DNA of 47,009 nt from Campylobacteraceae bacterium. GTDB taxonomy: Bacteria; Campylobacterota; Campylobacteria; Campylobacterales; Sulfurovaceae. The notes beneath the pieces were generated by a model that worked only from the letters and a program-made list of their open reading frames with translations, did no database searches and was not told the DNA's origin. Below, one piece after another: positions 34,405-43,240 of the stretch; the first letter of the stretch is position 1, and every line of letters starts with the position of its first letter. The stretch is taken from assembly GCA_027081065.1 (NCBI GenBank), contig JALWLW010000077.1, positions 1-47,009 on the forward strand, given 5' to 3'. The position numbers and the translations under genes were made by a program.

Positions 34405-34656
34405 ATGCAAGTACTTAGTTTGACAGAAGCTAGAAATAACATAAAAGCGATGTTTGATTCGGTCTATTTAGACAATGAAGAGGTAGTTATTCATCGAAAA
34501 GGTAAAGAGAGTGTGGTTGTTATTTCCCTTGATGACTACAATGCATTAACTGAAACAAACTATCTTTTACGTTCTCCTGCTAATCGTGAAAATCTTTTAG
34601 AATCGTTAGCAGAGTTAAGAGCTGGTAAAGGCATAGAACGAGACCTTTTAGAATGA
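34405..34656 (+). CDS. yefM: Antitoxin YefM
   Basis: An 83-residue Phd/YefM-type antitoxin that binds the YoeB toxin and represses the operon. The N-terminal fold matches: VLSLTEARNNIKAMFDSVY, then VVIHRKGKESVVVISLDDYN, with a C-terminal tail of the toxin-binding type (NYLLRSPANRENLLESLAE). TAGGAG precedes the ATG. The stop overlaps the toxin start by 4 nt (ATGA). The upstream operator has TGTACA/TGAACA repeats. Confidence 0.94.
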   Translation: MQVLSLTEARNNIKAMFDSVYLDNEEVVIHRKGKESVVVISLDDYNALTETNYLLRSPANRENLLESLAELRAGKGIERDLLE

Positions 34657-34907
34657 AACTAATTTGGAGTGAAAAATCTTGGGATGAGTATTGCTCATGG
34701 CAATCTACCGACAAAAAAGTTTTAAAAAAGATTAATAGTTTACTCAAAGAGATTAAAAGAGAACCTTTTGAGGGCATAGGAAAACCTGAACCTCTAAAAT
34801 ATGAATTAGCTGGATGTTGGTCACGTAGAATTACAGATGAGCATCGTTTAGTTTATATGGTTGATGATGAGGCTATTAGTATTGTATCTTGTAAGTATCA
34901 TTATTAA
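34653..34907 (+). CDS. yoeB: Toxin YoeB
   Basis: An 84-residue ribosome-dependent mRNA interferase of the RelE fold. It begins MKLIWSEKSWDEYCSWQSTD and follows E. coli YoeB closely to the KYHY end. Catalytic-type residues Glu46 (KPEPLK), Arg65 (EHRLVY), His83 and Tyr84 are all present, so the toxin is probably active. Overlap of 4 nt with the antitoxin gene couples the two. Confidence 0.95.
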   Translation: MKLIWSEKSWDEYCSWQSTDKKVLKKINSLLKEIKREPFEGIGKPEPLKYELAGCWSRRITDEHRLVYMVDDEAISIVSCKYHY

Positions 34908-34931
34908 AAAATAAAGTTAAAAGGTAAAAGA

Positions 34932-35699
34932 TTGAAATTAACATTTATAGGTAACGGTAACATGGCAAAAGCTCTCATTGAAGGTTTGGTGAGTTCTTAC
35001 GACATAGAAGTGCTAGGTAGAAATGAGACTTCTTTAAAAGCATTACAAGAGGCACTACCTCAAATCTCTACAAGAGTTTTAGAGCAGAGTGAAGATATAA
35101 CGGGTATGAACATTGTACTTTGTGTTAAGCCTTACTCTTTAACCGATTTAGCCCCAAAACTAAAAGGAAGTGCCAATGCACTTTACTCTGTCTTAGCAGG
35201 AACATCCATAGAGAGTTTAAAGTCACAGATAAGTGCTGAGAAATACATTCGTACCATGCCAAATTTGGGAGCAAGTCATTTAAAGTCAATGACGACCATT
35301 ACAGGTGATGAGAGTTTAAAAGAGCAAGCCATTGACATCTTTGACAAAATAGGTAAAAGTTTGTGGCTAAGTTCTGAAAATGAGTTAGACATCGCTACAG
35401 GTGTTGCAGGTTCTGGTCCTGCCTATTTGGCACTGGTAGCTGAAGCTCTAGCAGATGGTGCCGTACAGCAAGGGCTTAAACGAGCTGATGCACAAGATTT
35501 AGTAGCAGGTCTTTTTGAAGGTTTTGGTGCATTGATTTTACATGATAATCCAGCAGATATAAAAGATGGTGTCATGAGTCCAGCAGGAACAACAGCAGCA
35601 GGTTACGCAGCACTTGAACGTGGCTCAGTTCGTAATGCCATGATGGAAGCAGTTGGCGATGCCTATGCTAAAGCCAAAGAATTAAAAGCCAAAAATTAG
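34932..35699 (+). CDS. proC: Pyrroline-5-carboxylate reductase
   Basis: The last step of proline synthesis, reducing pyrroline-5-carboxylate with NAD(P)H. The 255-residue product starts with a TTG codon (KLTFIGNGNMAKALIEGL Rossmann strand follows at once), preceded by AAAAGG; no ATG is placed suitably. Family motifs are MPNLGASHLKSMTTIT, GVAGSGPAYLALVAEALADG and the late MSPAGTTAAGYAALE. It is followed after 3 nt by a phosphoribosyltransferase gene. Confidence 0.95.
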   Translation: MKLTFIGNGNMAKALIEGLVSSYDIEVLGRNETSLKALQEALPQISTRVLEQSEDITGMNIVLCVKPYSLTDLAPKLKGSANALYSVLAGTSIESLKSQISAEKYIRTMPNLGASHLKSMTTITGDESLKEQAIDIFDKIGKSLWLSSENELDIATGVAGSGPAYLALVAEALADGAVQQGLKRADAQDLVAGLFEGFGALILHDNPADIKDGVMSPAGTTAAGYAALERGSVRNAMMEAVGDAYAKAKELKAKN

Positions 35700-35702
35700 T
35701 CT

Positions 35703-36146
35703 ATGGAAAAAGTTTATTACCCCTATGATGAGTTTCGAGAAGATTTAAAAGTACTTATTCAAAAAATAGACCAAACCTTTGACGTTCTCATGCCTATTTC
35801 ACGGGGTGGGCTATGTATGGGGCAGATGTTGGGTGAGTTTTACGACATTCGTGAAGTTTACGCCATCAATACCATTGGCTATGAAGATACACAAAAATTA
35901 GATAAGGTCAAAGTTTTTAATGTACCAGAGTTACAAGAGAATCAAAAAGTTTTAATAGTCGATGACATTGTAGACTCTGGCGATACTTTGCTAGAGGTTT
36001 TAAAAGTATTAGAAGCTAAGTACCCTAAAGTTACTTTTTTAACTGCTTCCATTTTTTACAAACCAACAGCAACTATAAAACCTACATGGTACATAAAAGA
36101 GCCAAAAGGGTGGATAGAGTTTTTTTGGTCTGAGGATTTGAAATAG
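35703..36146 (+). CDS. Purine-type phosphoribosyltransferase
   Basis: A 147-residue type I phosphoribosyltransferase, probably salvaging xanthine, hypoxanthine or guanine. The PRPP loop is VLIVDDIVDSGDTLLEVL (about residues 80-97) and the end motif GWIEFFWSED resembles the W-I-x-x-P-W ending of Gpt-like enzymes. The N-terminal MPISRGGLCMGQ is the usual diphosphate-binding turn. It lies 3 nt after proC on the same strand, an unrelated pathway, so the pair is probably only an operon of convenience. The base specificity is not determinable here. Confidence 0.85.
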   Translation: MEKVYYPYDEFREDLKVLIQKIDQTFDVLMPISRGGLCMGQMLGEFYDIREVYAINTIGYEDTQKLDKVKVFNVPELQENQKVLIVDDIVDSGDTLLEVLKVLEAKYPKVTFLTASIFYKPTATIKPTWYIKEPKGWIEFFWSEDLK

Positions 36147-36148
36147 GT

Positions 36149-36982
36149 TTAATGCTTACTTTTAAATTTATGCACCCTGTTTAGTTTATAGTTAATCTCA
36201 CCATCAAGAATCTCAATCACAGAAAAAAAGTCATCTGTCTCAACCCAGTAAGTCCCATCTTTTTTAGTTTCAAAGTATTCTAAATAGATTTTTTTACCCA
36301 ATTCTAAAAACTCTGGGTCACCTCTATAGATGTTTTGAGGGATTTTTAAAAACTTTAGAGGGTCAAGGGCTTTTTCGTTATCATAAAAAAAAGCTCCTTC
36401 ATTGAGGCGTTTTAAGCTAGAAAGTGTGCCATCTACTTGTAGTGTATCAGAGATAATAGCACCCAAAGAACGAATATAAGTGCCTTCCGATACGGTAGCT
36501 TCAAAATGTACAAAAGGATGACTATAGTTTATGAGTTTTATATCATAAATGGTAGAAGTGATTTGTTTTAAATTGACCTCTTCTCCTGCTCGTGCTAAGT
36601 CGTAAGCTCTTTTGCCATTAATTTTTTTAGCTGAAAATTTAGGTGGGTAATAGGTGAGTTCACCTTTTAAACTTTCAAGTACTTTGTTTATCTTATCTTC
36701 TTCTAGTTTCTCTATGGTTTTTACAGAATCTACATTTTCAATATCAAGACTTTGAGAGTTTGCTCCTAGCCAAAGGGTCGCTGCGTAGGTTTTGGGTGTT
36801 TTTTTGAGGTACTGAAACAGTTTTGGGTACTGCCCTGTAGCAACAATAAGGCAACCTGTGGCAAAGGGGTCAAGTGTACCTGAAAAGCCTACTTTTTTGG
36901 TGTTGTATTTTCTTTTTACATACCCCATGTATCCATTAGATGAACGGAAGATGGGCTTGTTTACGACAAATAATCTGTTCAT
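36149..36982 (-). CDS. truB: tRNA pseudouridine(55) synthase
   Basis: The enzyme makes pseudouridine 55 in the T-loop of tRNAs. The 277-residue product carries catalytic Asp38 in GFSGTLDPFATGCLIV and the later motifs SAKKINGKRAYDLARAGEE and SEGTYIRSLGAII. The start is directly abutting the pcrA stop on the minus strand (TAA then ATG), so it is probably translated after the helicase. The C terminus (residues 230-277) is shorter than the PUA-containing E. coli enzyme. Confidence 0.95.
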   Translation of the reverse strand: MNRLFVVNKPIFRSSNGYMGYVKRKYNTKKVGFSGTLDPFATGCLIVATGQYPKLFQYLKKTPKTYAATLWLGANSQSLDIENVDSVKTIEKLEEDKINKVLESLKGELTYYPPKFSAKKINGKRAYDLARAGEEVNLKQITSTIYDIKLINYSHPFVHFEATVSEGTYIRSLGAIISDTLQVDGTLSSLKRLNEGAFFYDNEKALDPLKFLKIPQNIYRGDPEFLELGKKIYLEYFETKKDGTYWVETDDFFSVIEILDGEINYKLNRVHKFKSKH

Positions 36983-39037
36983 TTATACCGATTGTACAAA
37001 AGAGCTCAAAATTTCTCTTTTACTTCCACCAAAATTTATTTTTAGTTTGTACTCTTTACCTGATTTATTGGCTGCTTGTACACGACCTATGCCAAAGATT
37101 TTATGTTTGACTAAGTCACCTATTTTATAGCTTGGTACTTTAGAGAGTTTAAGTGCTTCACCTTGGATTAGTCCTGCTTCTCCTAAAAATCTACTTTTAT
37201 CGATACGTTTTCTTTGACCTTTGTAAAAACGTGAGTCAACATAACAAAGGGTGAGGTCAGATTTGGCTCTGGTAATGGCAACATAGCCTAAACGACGCTC
37301 TTCTTCCATGTTACAGCTATCACCTAGAAGAGGAAAGAACTCCTCTTCTAGTCCAATGACATAGAGATGTTCAAACTCTAAGCCTTTTGAGGCATGGATA
37401 CTCATGATGGTGATGGCATTTTCATCAATGTTGTCTTGGTCACTCTGTAGTGAGATATCATTTAGAAAAACATCAAGGGGAAGGTTAGGGGTTGTGCTAA
37501 TAGCTTCTCTGAAAAAACCAATGAATTCGTCAATATTTTGAACGCGTTCTGTTCCATCGACCATGGCAGCATAATATTTTTTTAGACCAATAGTATCTTC
37601 AAAAAGTTCTATGAAGTTATGTAAAGAGTGTTCAATTTCACTTTGTAAAAGCTCTAGATGTTCAACAAATTTGATTAATGAAGAAGCAGCTTTTTTAGAA
37701 ACTATGCTTGTTATATCATCTTCTTTTATTAAAGTAAAAATAGAACATTTTTTTTCAAATGCTGCTTTTTTGAGTTTTTCAACAGTCACTTTTCCAATGG
37801 CACGTTTAGGTTTGTTGATGATGCGTTCTAAAGAAAAGTCATCATTTGGGTTTGCAAAAACTCTAAAATAAGAAATCATATCTTTTATCTCAGCTCGATC
37901 ATAAAAACGCATACCACCCAAGAGTTTAAACGGTAATTCTTCTTTTGTAAAGCCCTCTTCTAGTGAACGAGAAAGGGCATTAATTCGGTACAGAACAGCT
38001 ATTTCATCTGATGAGACCCCTTTGGTTAAAAGGGCTTTAATCTCTTTGGCAATACCTCTGGATTCTAAAGATTCATCTAAAGAGTGTAGAAGTTTTACTT
38101 TGTCACCATCTCCTTTGAAAGAGCTAAGCTTTTTTCCAATTCTTTGAGAATTATGTTCTATGAGTTCATTGGCTGCTTGAAGAATAGGGGTGGTAGAACG
38201 ATAGTTAATTTCAAGTTTTACTGTCTTACAGTTGTTGAAACGCTCAGAAAACTCTAAAATATTTCGTATGTTTGCACCACGCCAACCATAGATACTTTGG
38301 TCATCGTCTCCTACAACACAAAGATTGTTGTGTTCGGAAGCTAAAAGTTCTAAAAGTTTAAATTGTAATTCATTGGTATCTTGGTACTCATCTACCATAA
38401 TATATTGGTAACGATTAGAAGTCTCTTTACGTAAGTCATCATCTTTTTCTAAAATTTGATAAGTTAGCATGAGTAGGTCATCAAAGTCGATTAGGTTATT
38501 CTCAATGATTTCAGCTTCATAATCTTTGTAAATAGTAGCTATTTTACGGTAGTCAGGGAGTTCTGCTTTCTTTAGAATTTCTTCAGCTGTTAATAATGTA
38601 TTCTTATACTTAGAAATTTCTGAAGAGATAAATGATATATTTAAGTCAATATTATGCTCTTTAGCAATACGTTTTAAAATACGTTTTCTATCATCGGTAT
38701 CAATAATAACAAAATTATTTGCTCGTCCAAGTTTTTCGATATTGAATTTTAAAAAGAGTAACCCAAATTTATGAAAGGTACAAAGAAGAGGCATGGACGA
38801 GCCAGTTGGAATAAGCTTAGAGGCACGTTCACGCATTTCAGCTGCAGCTTTATTGGTAAAGGTTAGGGTGAGTGTATTAAGAGGGTCAATGCCTACCTCA
38901 GCGATGAGGTAGGCAAGTCTTGTGGTTAAGGTTTTTGTTTTACCAGAACCAGCTCCAGCTAAAATAAGAAGAGGCCCATCTATATGTTTAACAGCATCTT
39001 GTTGAGCATCATTTAAGGCTTCTATAACTTCTTGCAT
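36983..39037 (-). CDS. UvrD/PcrA-family DNA helicase
   Basis: A 684-residue superfamily 1A helicase, 3'-5', for repair and replication restart. Motif I AGAGSGKTKT (27-36), the Q motif LNDAQQDAV (8-16), motif II VDEYQDTN near 215, DDDQSIYGWRGA, NYRSTT and the late SIHASKGLEFEHLYVIG are all visible. The last about 45 residues (GDLVKHKIFGIGRVQAANKS) look like the Tudor-like PcrA/UvrD tail that contacts RNA polymerase. The name pcrA or uvrD cannot be settled by sequence alone. truB follows directly. Confidence 0.93.
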   Translation of the reverse strand: MQEVIEALNDAQQDAVKHIDGPLLILAGAGSGKTKTLTTRLAYLIAEVGIDPLNTLTLTFTNKAAAEMRERASKLIPTGSSMPLLCTFHKFGLLFLKFNIEKLGRANNFVIIDTDDRKRILKRIAKEHNIDLNISFISSEISKYKNTLLTAEEILKKAELPDYRKIATIYKDYEAEIIENNLIDFDDLLMLTYQILEKDDDLRKETSNRYQYIMVDEYQDTNELQFKLLELLASEHNNLCVVGDDDQSIYGWRGANIRNILEFSERFNNCKTVKLEINYRSTTPILQAANELIEHNSQRIGKKLSSFKGDGDKVKLLHSLDESLESRGIAKEIKALLTKGVSSDEIAVLYRINALSRSLEEGFTKEELPFKLLGGMRFYDRAEIKDMISYFRVFANPNDDFSLERIINKPKRAIGKVTVEKLKKAAFEKKCSIFTLIKEDDITSIVSKKAASSLIKFVEHLELLQSEIEHSLHNFIELFEDTIGLKKYYAAMVDGTERVQNIDEFIGFFREAISTTPNLPLDVFLNDISLQSDQDNIDENAITIMSIHASKGLEFEHLYVIGLEEEFFPLLGDSCNMEEERRLGYVAITRAKSDLTLCYVDSRFYKGQRKRIDKSRFLGEAGLIQGEALKLSKVPSYKIGDLVKHKIFGIGRVQAANKSGKEYKLKINFGGSKREILSSFVQSV

Positions 39038-39176
39038 TTAATTACTTTTTAATTTATTATAACACTTTTATGGTTAAATATCCTCTAGTTTTAAAGGGGT
39101 AGGAGTATAAGTTCGTGCTATATAACTGAGTAAAATATAAATATTTTTTATAAATATTTTAAAATATTCATATAGC

Positions 39177-39207
39177 TTATATCAACTTTAAATATAAATT
39201 GATATAA
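39177..39207 (+). promoter_or_regulatory. Inverted repeat upstream of the LysR gene
   Basis: TTATATCAA and TTGATATAA are perfect 9-bp arms separated by 13 nt. The right arm overlaps one candidate -10 (TATAAT at 39203-39208); another TATAAT is at 39212-39217. This is the kind of site a LysR protein would use for autoregulation, but the DNA is AT-rich. The 39038-39240 gap holds no gene. Confidence 0.4.
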
Positions 39208-39240
39208 TAATTATAATAAATTGCATAATAAGGTATTTAA

Positions 39241-40152
39241 ATGTTAAAAGATTTTGTGAAAATGGAGACTTTTTTAACGGTAGCAAGAGAACGTAGTTTT
39301 TCTAAGGCATCGGCTAAACTAGGAATTTCTCAACCAGCTGTAACTCAGCAGATAAAATATATTGAAAATTATTTAGAAGCAAAAATTATCGATAGAAAGA
39401 AAAATGGTATTAAATTAACAGCTGAGGGTGATGAGTTATATAAAGTAGTGACCCAATTAGAAAAGTCAATTCTTAGCCTTGAAAAAGATGTTTTAAAGAT
39501 TATAAAAAAAGAGATGACTTTTAGATTAGCAGCTTCTTATACCATTGGTTCTTATGTGATTCCAGGTGAGTGTTTAAACTCTATTGGTGAGAGTATTGGA
39601 AATGATGTAACACTTAGTATTGATATGAGTGATACTATTGTTGAGGGGCTTAAAGACCGTAAGTTTGATGTCGGTTTAATTGAGTCTCCTGTAATGGATG
39701 CAGATTTAATTTATAGAGAATGGTTTGATGATGAATTGGTTCTTTTTTCAAGTTCTCCATTACCAAAAACAGTGAATACAGAAGAGTTATATGACTTTAA
39801 ATGGATTTGCCGTGAAGAGGGTTCACATACTAGAAAACTAATTTCAGAAGTATTTGAAGAGTTAGGCGTTTCTTGTAAAAGTTTTGATGTACTTTCAGAA
39901 GTTTCAAATAGTACAGCAGCACTACAGAGCGTTAAACGTGCAAAACAGAGTACAGATAAGCCAACTGTTTCTGTAATTTCAAAATATGCAATTGCAGATG
40001 AAGTAGCACGTGGTGAATTATTTGAGTCAAGAATCTATGGTTATACAATGAAGCGAACATTCTTTATTGCATATACTAAAGAGAATAAAAATAATGTATT
40101 TATTGATAATGTGGTTAACTATATTATTGCAGGGAAGTGTGACGTTGGATAA
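39241..40152 (+). CDS. LysR-type transcriptional regulator
   Basis: A 303-residue regulator. The N-terminal winged HTH is clear: FVKMETFLTVARERSFSKAS, then LGISQPAVTQQIKYIENYLE and DRKKNGIKLTAEGDEL. The C-terminal effector-binding domain follows from about residue 90 (IGSYVIPGECLN ... DVGLIESPVMDADLIYREW). The ligand is unknown. The gene is divergent from pcrA (203-nt gap) and convergent with the SspB-like gene, so no target operon is adjacent other than perhaps itself. AAGGTATTTAA precedes the ATG. Confidence 0.92.
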   Translation: MLKDFVKMETFLTVARERSFSKASAKLGISQPAVTQQIKYIENYLEAKIIDRKKNGIKLTAEGDELYKVVTQLEKSILSLEKDVLKIIKKEMTFRLAASYTIGSYVIPGECLNSIGESIGNDVTLSIDMSDTIVEGLKDRKFDVGLIESPVMDADLIYREWFDDELVLFSSSPLPKTVNTEELYDFKWICREEGSHTRKLISEVFEELGVSCKSFDVLSEVSNSTAALQSVKRAKQSTDKPTVSVISKYAIADEVARGELFESRIYGYTMKRTFFIAYTKENKNNVFIDNVVNYIIAGKCDVG

Positions 40153-40162
40153 CGTTTTATTT
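40142..40162 (+). terminator. Hairpin at the end of the LysR gene
   Basis: ACGTT-GGAT-AACGT overlaps the LysR stop and is followed by TTTATTTCTTC. A small, plausible intrinsic terminator between convergent genes. Confidence 0.4.
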
Positions 40163-40606
40163 CTTCTTTAAAAGCTTAGCATTCTCTGGATTGTTAAGCA
40201 GTGCAGCCATTGAATCTATTGGCTCATTCTCTTCTGGCTCTTCTTCTTTTTTTTCTGTTGTAACATTGATAAGTATTGGATACTCATCTACAAAAAGTTG
40301 TTTAATTGCCAATAATGGTATATGTACTAATGAAGCAAAGTTCTCTGATCCAAATCCAGCTTCAAATGAGATATAATGTGCATCAATACTGGCTGTTTCA
40401 AACGAGTAATTTGCCAACATAAAAAGTGTTATTTCAGGTAAAGACTCTTTTAGTTTTGAAGGTAAGTCTGGTTCAAAGTTTACATTAGATGTTTCACAGG
40501 CAACACCAAATTCTTGATTGGCTTCAAACAGATATTCAACCGTAGCTAAAATATGCTCTTTCATTAATGCTTTATATTTTGAATTTTCGAGATTGCTTAT
40601 GGACAT
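40157..40606 (-). CDS. SspB-like protein (candidate ClpXP adaptor)
   Basis: I name this only tentatively. The 149-residue protein begins with a helix (residues 8-30) and a short strand region, then IDAHYISFEAGFGSENF and SLVHIPLLAIKQLF, which recall the F-x-A-x-FG ... V-x-VP-x-x-AI core of the SspB adaptor fold. After residue 115 comes an acidic linker (EKKEEEPEENEPID) and a short tail ending NPENAKLLKKK, the layout of SspB: folded substrate-binding domain, flexible linker, ClpX-binding tail. SspB in E. coli delivers ssrA-tagged and other proteins to ClpXP. It sits downstream of the aminotransferase gene on the same strand (13-nt gap). Confidence 0.5.
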   Translation of the reverse strand: MSISNLENSKYKALMKEHILATVEYLFEANQEFGVACETSNVNFEPDLPSKLKESLPEITLFMLANYSFETASIDAHYISFEAGFGSENFASLVHIPLLAIKQLFVDEYPILINVTTEKKEEEPEENEPIDSMAALLNNPENAKLLKKK

Positions 40607-40619
40607 GATAGATTTTCCC

Positions 40620-41192
40620 TTATGTCTGAATATGTACAGACTTTTGTATGCGAAATCCTATCATAGCATTCATTAAAGCAAAGTTTGAATAATTTTTTAT
40701 ATTTTCTTTTTTAATATCTTCTAATTTCAAAAATCCTTCATCTAAAAGTCTTGCTCTGGTTGTACCTGCAAGTAGAGGTTTTTTGGGTGTGAGCCATGAT
40801 TCTCCATCGAAAAAAGCGATATTGGCTATTGTTGTGTCTGTTAATAGACCATTTTTTTCAATAATAATTTCATCATATGCTTTTAAAAGTTTTTGAAAGG
40901 GTACTCTATTGAGATATTTATAGCTATAGTTCAGTTGACTTGGTACAATTTTAAAAGTTTTAATTTCTTTTATTTTATAAGGAAAATATTCAATGGATTG
41001 AATTGTTTCATTGTAAATAATTTTACAGCGATAAAGCCCTGTTTTTGGAGGAGTAATAAATTTTTTTAAATCAATAATTAAATGACTATTAAAAAGTTCT
41101 TTCCGAGATTGGTTAAAACGTTGGTTATGCCACTTAAGATTAAAGATTTTTCCATCTTCAATCTTAATGGTTTCAAAAAGATTGGTAGACAT
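40620..41192 (-). CDS. Class IV PLP aminotransferase, probable aminodeoxychorismate lyase
   Basis: The likely reaction is release of pyruvate from 4-amino-4-deoxychorismate to give p-aminobenzoate, partner of PabB at 4671-5615. The 190-residue product is shorter than E. coli PabC (269 residues). The PLP lysine is probably Lys92 in YSYKYLNR, aligned to the LKHLNR motif of PabC; the family motifs IIIEKNGLLTDTTIANIAFF and LLAGTTRARLL follow. Other class IV activities (branched-chain or D-amino acid) are possible but the pabB-compatible context and short form favour the lyase. It is 11 nt after cysK. Confidence 0.72.
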   Translation of the reverse strand: MSTNLFETIKIEDGKIFNLKWHNQRFNQSRKELFNSHLIIDLKKFITPPKTGLYRCKIIYNETIQSIEYFPYKIKEIKTFKIVPSQLNYSYKYLNRVPFQKLLKAYDEIIIEKNGLLTDTTIANIAFFDGESWLTPKKPLLAGTTRARLLDEGFLKLEDIKKENIKNYSNFALMNAMIGFRIQKSVHIQT

Positions 41193-41203
41193 TTAAATTA
41201 GGG

Positions 41204-42115
41204 TTAAAATAAATCGGTAGAGAGGTAACGCTCAGCAGTATCACAAAGTACTGTAACAAAGGTCTTTCCTTTGTTTTCTTCTCGTGAAGCTATTTCAACT
41301 GTAGCTGCAATGTTCGATCCAGCAGAAATACCAACAAGTAAACCTTCCTGTAGGGCGACCTCTTTAGCATATTTGATGGCCTCTGAATCTGATATTTGAA
41401 TGACTTCATCATATATTTTTGTATTTAAAATATTTGGTACAAAACCAGCTCCAATACCTTGGATTTTATGAGGACCAGATGTTCCCCCTGAGAGTACAGG
41501 AGAATTAGATGGCTCAACTGCTACAGCTTTAAGTGTAGGAATATGCTTTTTTAAAACTTCAGATGTTCCCGTTAGCGTTCCTCCTGTTCCAACAGCTGCT
41601 ACAAAATAGTCAAGTTTATGGTTACAATCTTTTAAAATTTCAATGGCTGTTGTTTTACGGTGAATTTCTGGATTATTGAGATTATCAAATTGTTGTAAAA
41701 CATAACCATTAATCTCTTCAGCTAGAGTAGCAGCACGTGCTATTGCACCTCCCATACCATCAGAAGCAGGGGTAAGTACAATTTTTGCCCCTAAATGTAT
41801 GAGAAGTTTACGACGTTCTATGCTCATAGATTCAGGCATGGTAAGTATGAGTTTTAAGCCTTTTGCAGCACAAATAGCTGCCAAACCAATGCCTGTATTT
41901 CCAGAAGTTGGTTCAATAATAGTTGAATCTTGGTCAATAACACCAGTTTTTAGAGCTTCATTAATCATGTTCATAGCAATTCTATCTTTAACAGATGAAG
42001 TAGGGTTCATAAATTCACATTTTCCTAAAATAGTAGCCCCTGTCAGTTCTGAGAGTTTATTAAGTTTAATTAATGGAGTATTTCCAATTAAGCCTTCTAT
42101 ATTTTCATGTATCAT
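41204..42115 (-). CDS. cysK: Cysteine synthase
   Basis: The PLP enzyme makes cysteine from O-acetylserine and sulfide. The 303-residue product has the PLP lysine Lys43 in PTSSVKDRIA, the TSGNTGIGLA loop at about 69-78, the GTGGTLTGTSEVL phosphate-binding loop and VGISAGSN, all characteristic. Length and motifs fit CysK, although CysM cannot be excluded. It is 2 nt after pyrC on the same strand and 11 nt before the aminotransferase gene. Confidence 0.95.
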   Translation of the reverse strand: MIHENIEGLIGNTPLIKLNKLSELTGATILGKCEFMNPTSSVKDRIAMNMINEALKTGVIDQDSTIIEPTSGNTGIGLAAICAAKGLKLILTMPESMSIERRKLLIHLGAKIVLTPASDGMGGAIARAATLAEEINGYVLQQFDNLNNPEIHRKTTAIEILKDCNHKLDYFVAAVGTGGTLTGTSEVLKKHIPTLKAVAVEPSNSPVLSGGTSGPHKIQGIGAGFVPNILNTKIYDEVIQISDSEAIKYAKEVALQEGLLVGISAGSNIAATVEIASREENKGKTFVTVLCDTAERYLSTDLF

Positions 42116-42117
42116 AT

Positions 42118-43137
42118 TTAACCTTCCTGATTTATTTTTACAATAGAATATTTGAGCAGTTCTCCTGCAAACATTGGAACAACCTCTTGATATTTTTGAG
42201 GAACTTTAAATGCTTTTTCTTCTAGTATAACTTGTTTATTTAAGACGCTAATATTAGAATAAATATTTTTTGCATTGTCTGAAATAAAAGCTTGAAGTTT
42301 ATCGATGCTGGAGTATTCTAAAAAAAGTTCTGTTAAAACTTGCAGTGCAATGGGAGCTGTAAAGACACCAGCAGCACACCCACAAGCTTCTTTTGCATGT
42401 TGAGGATGAGGGGCTGAGTCTGAACCAAACATTACTTTTGGATGACCTTCAAGTGCGACTTTTCTTAACGCCTCTCTATCTTCTGGGCGTTTGGCTATAG
42501 GTTTACAAAATAAATGAGGTTGTAACATTCCACCAGCGACATCATCAAGAGTAATAAGTAGATGATGAAGGGTAATGGTCGCATATAAATTATCAAACTT
42601 ATCAAGTGCTTTTACACTCTCTTTGGTGGTAATATGCTCCATAATAATTTTTAGTTTTGGAAAGTTAGTAGCTAACATCTCATAAATAGAGACAAATTCA
42701 GCTTCTCTATCCATTACAAAGCCATTAGTCTCTCCATGAACACAAAGAGGAATTTCTAGTTCACTCATGGCATCAAGCGTAGGGCGTAGCTCATCCACAT
42801 TAAAACCATTTAACCCACCCTCTGAATTGGTAGTAATCCCTGCTGGATAGAGTTTTATAGCTGTTAGTTCACTTTTTATAGAAGCTAAAAACTCTTTACT
42901 ATAAGTTGGTTGGAAAAACAGGGTCATATAAGGTCTAAAGTTATGATTGTGACAAGCTTTTAAAATGCGTGTTTTATAGGCTAAAAGCTCTTCTTTAGTA
43001 GAGATGGGAGGTACTAAGTTGGGCATGATAATTGCACCTGAAAAACTTTCAGCTGAAAGAGGTGCTACGGTATTAAGCATCTCTTCATCTCGAAGATGTA
43101 AGTGCATGTCAAGGGGAGAACTAAGCGTAATAGACAT
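42118..43137 (-). CDS. pyrC: Dihydroorotase
   Basis: The zinc enzyme cyclises carbamoyl aspartate to dihydroorotate, the third step of pyrimidine synthesis. The 339-residue length matches the type II (E. coli PyrC) class. Zinc ligands start with HLHLRD at 12-17, the carboxylated lysine is in AIKLYPAG, and the catalytic Asp is in MFGSDSAPHP. GAGGTTC lies before the ATG. pyrB, the previous pathway step, is at 5615-6502. cysK follows after 2 nt. Confidence 0.97.
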   Translation of the reverse strand: MSITLSSPLDMHLHLRDEEMLNTVAPLSAESFSGAIIMPNLVPPISTKEELLAYKTRILKACHNHNFRPYMTLFFQPTYSKEFLASIKSELTAIKLYPAGITTNSEGGLNGFNVDELRPTLDAMSELEIPLCVHGETNGFVMDREAEFVSIYEMLATNFPKLKIIMEHITTKESVKALDKFDNLYATITLHHLLITLDDVAGGMLQPHLFCKPIAKRPEDREALRKVALEGHPKVMFGSDSAPHPQHAKEACGCAAGVFTAPIALQVLTELFLEYSSIDKLQAFISDNAKNIYSNISVLNKQVILEEKAFKVPQKYQEVVPMFAGELLKYSIVKINQEG

Positions 43138-43240
43138 TTTGTTAAGAACCTCATAAATTATTTACACGATTATTGCACAATTATTGTTAAAAAAGAGAGC
43201 TTTAAATTACTTTTGATTGCTTTTTTTTAAGGAAGCTTAC

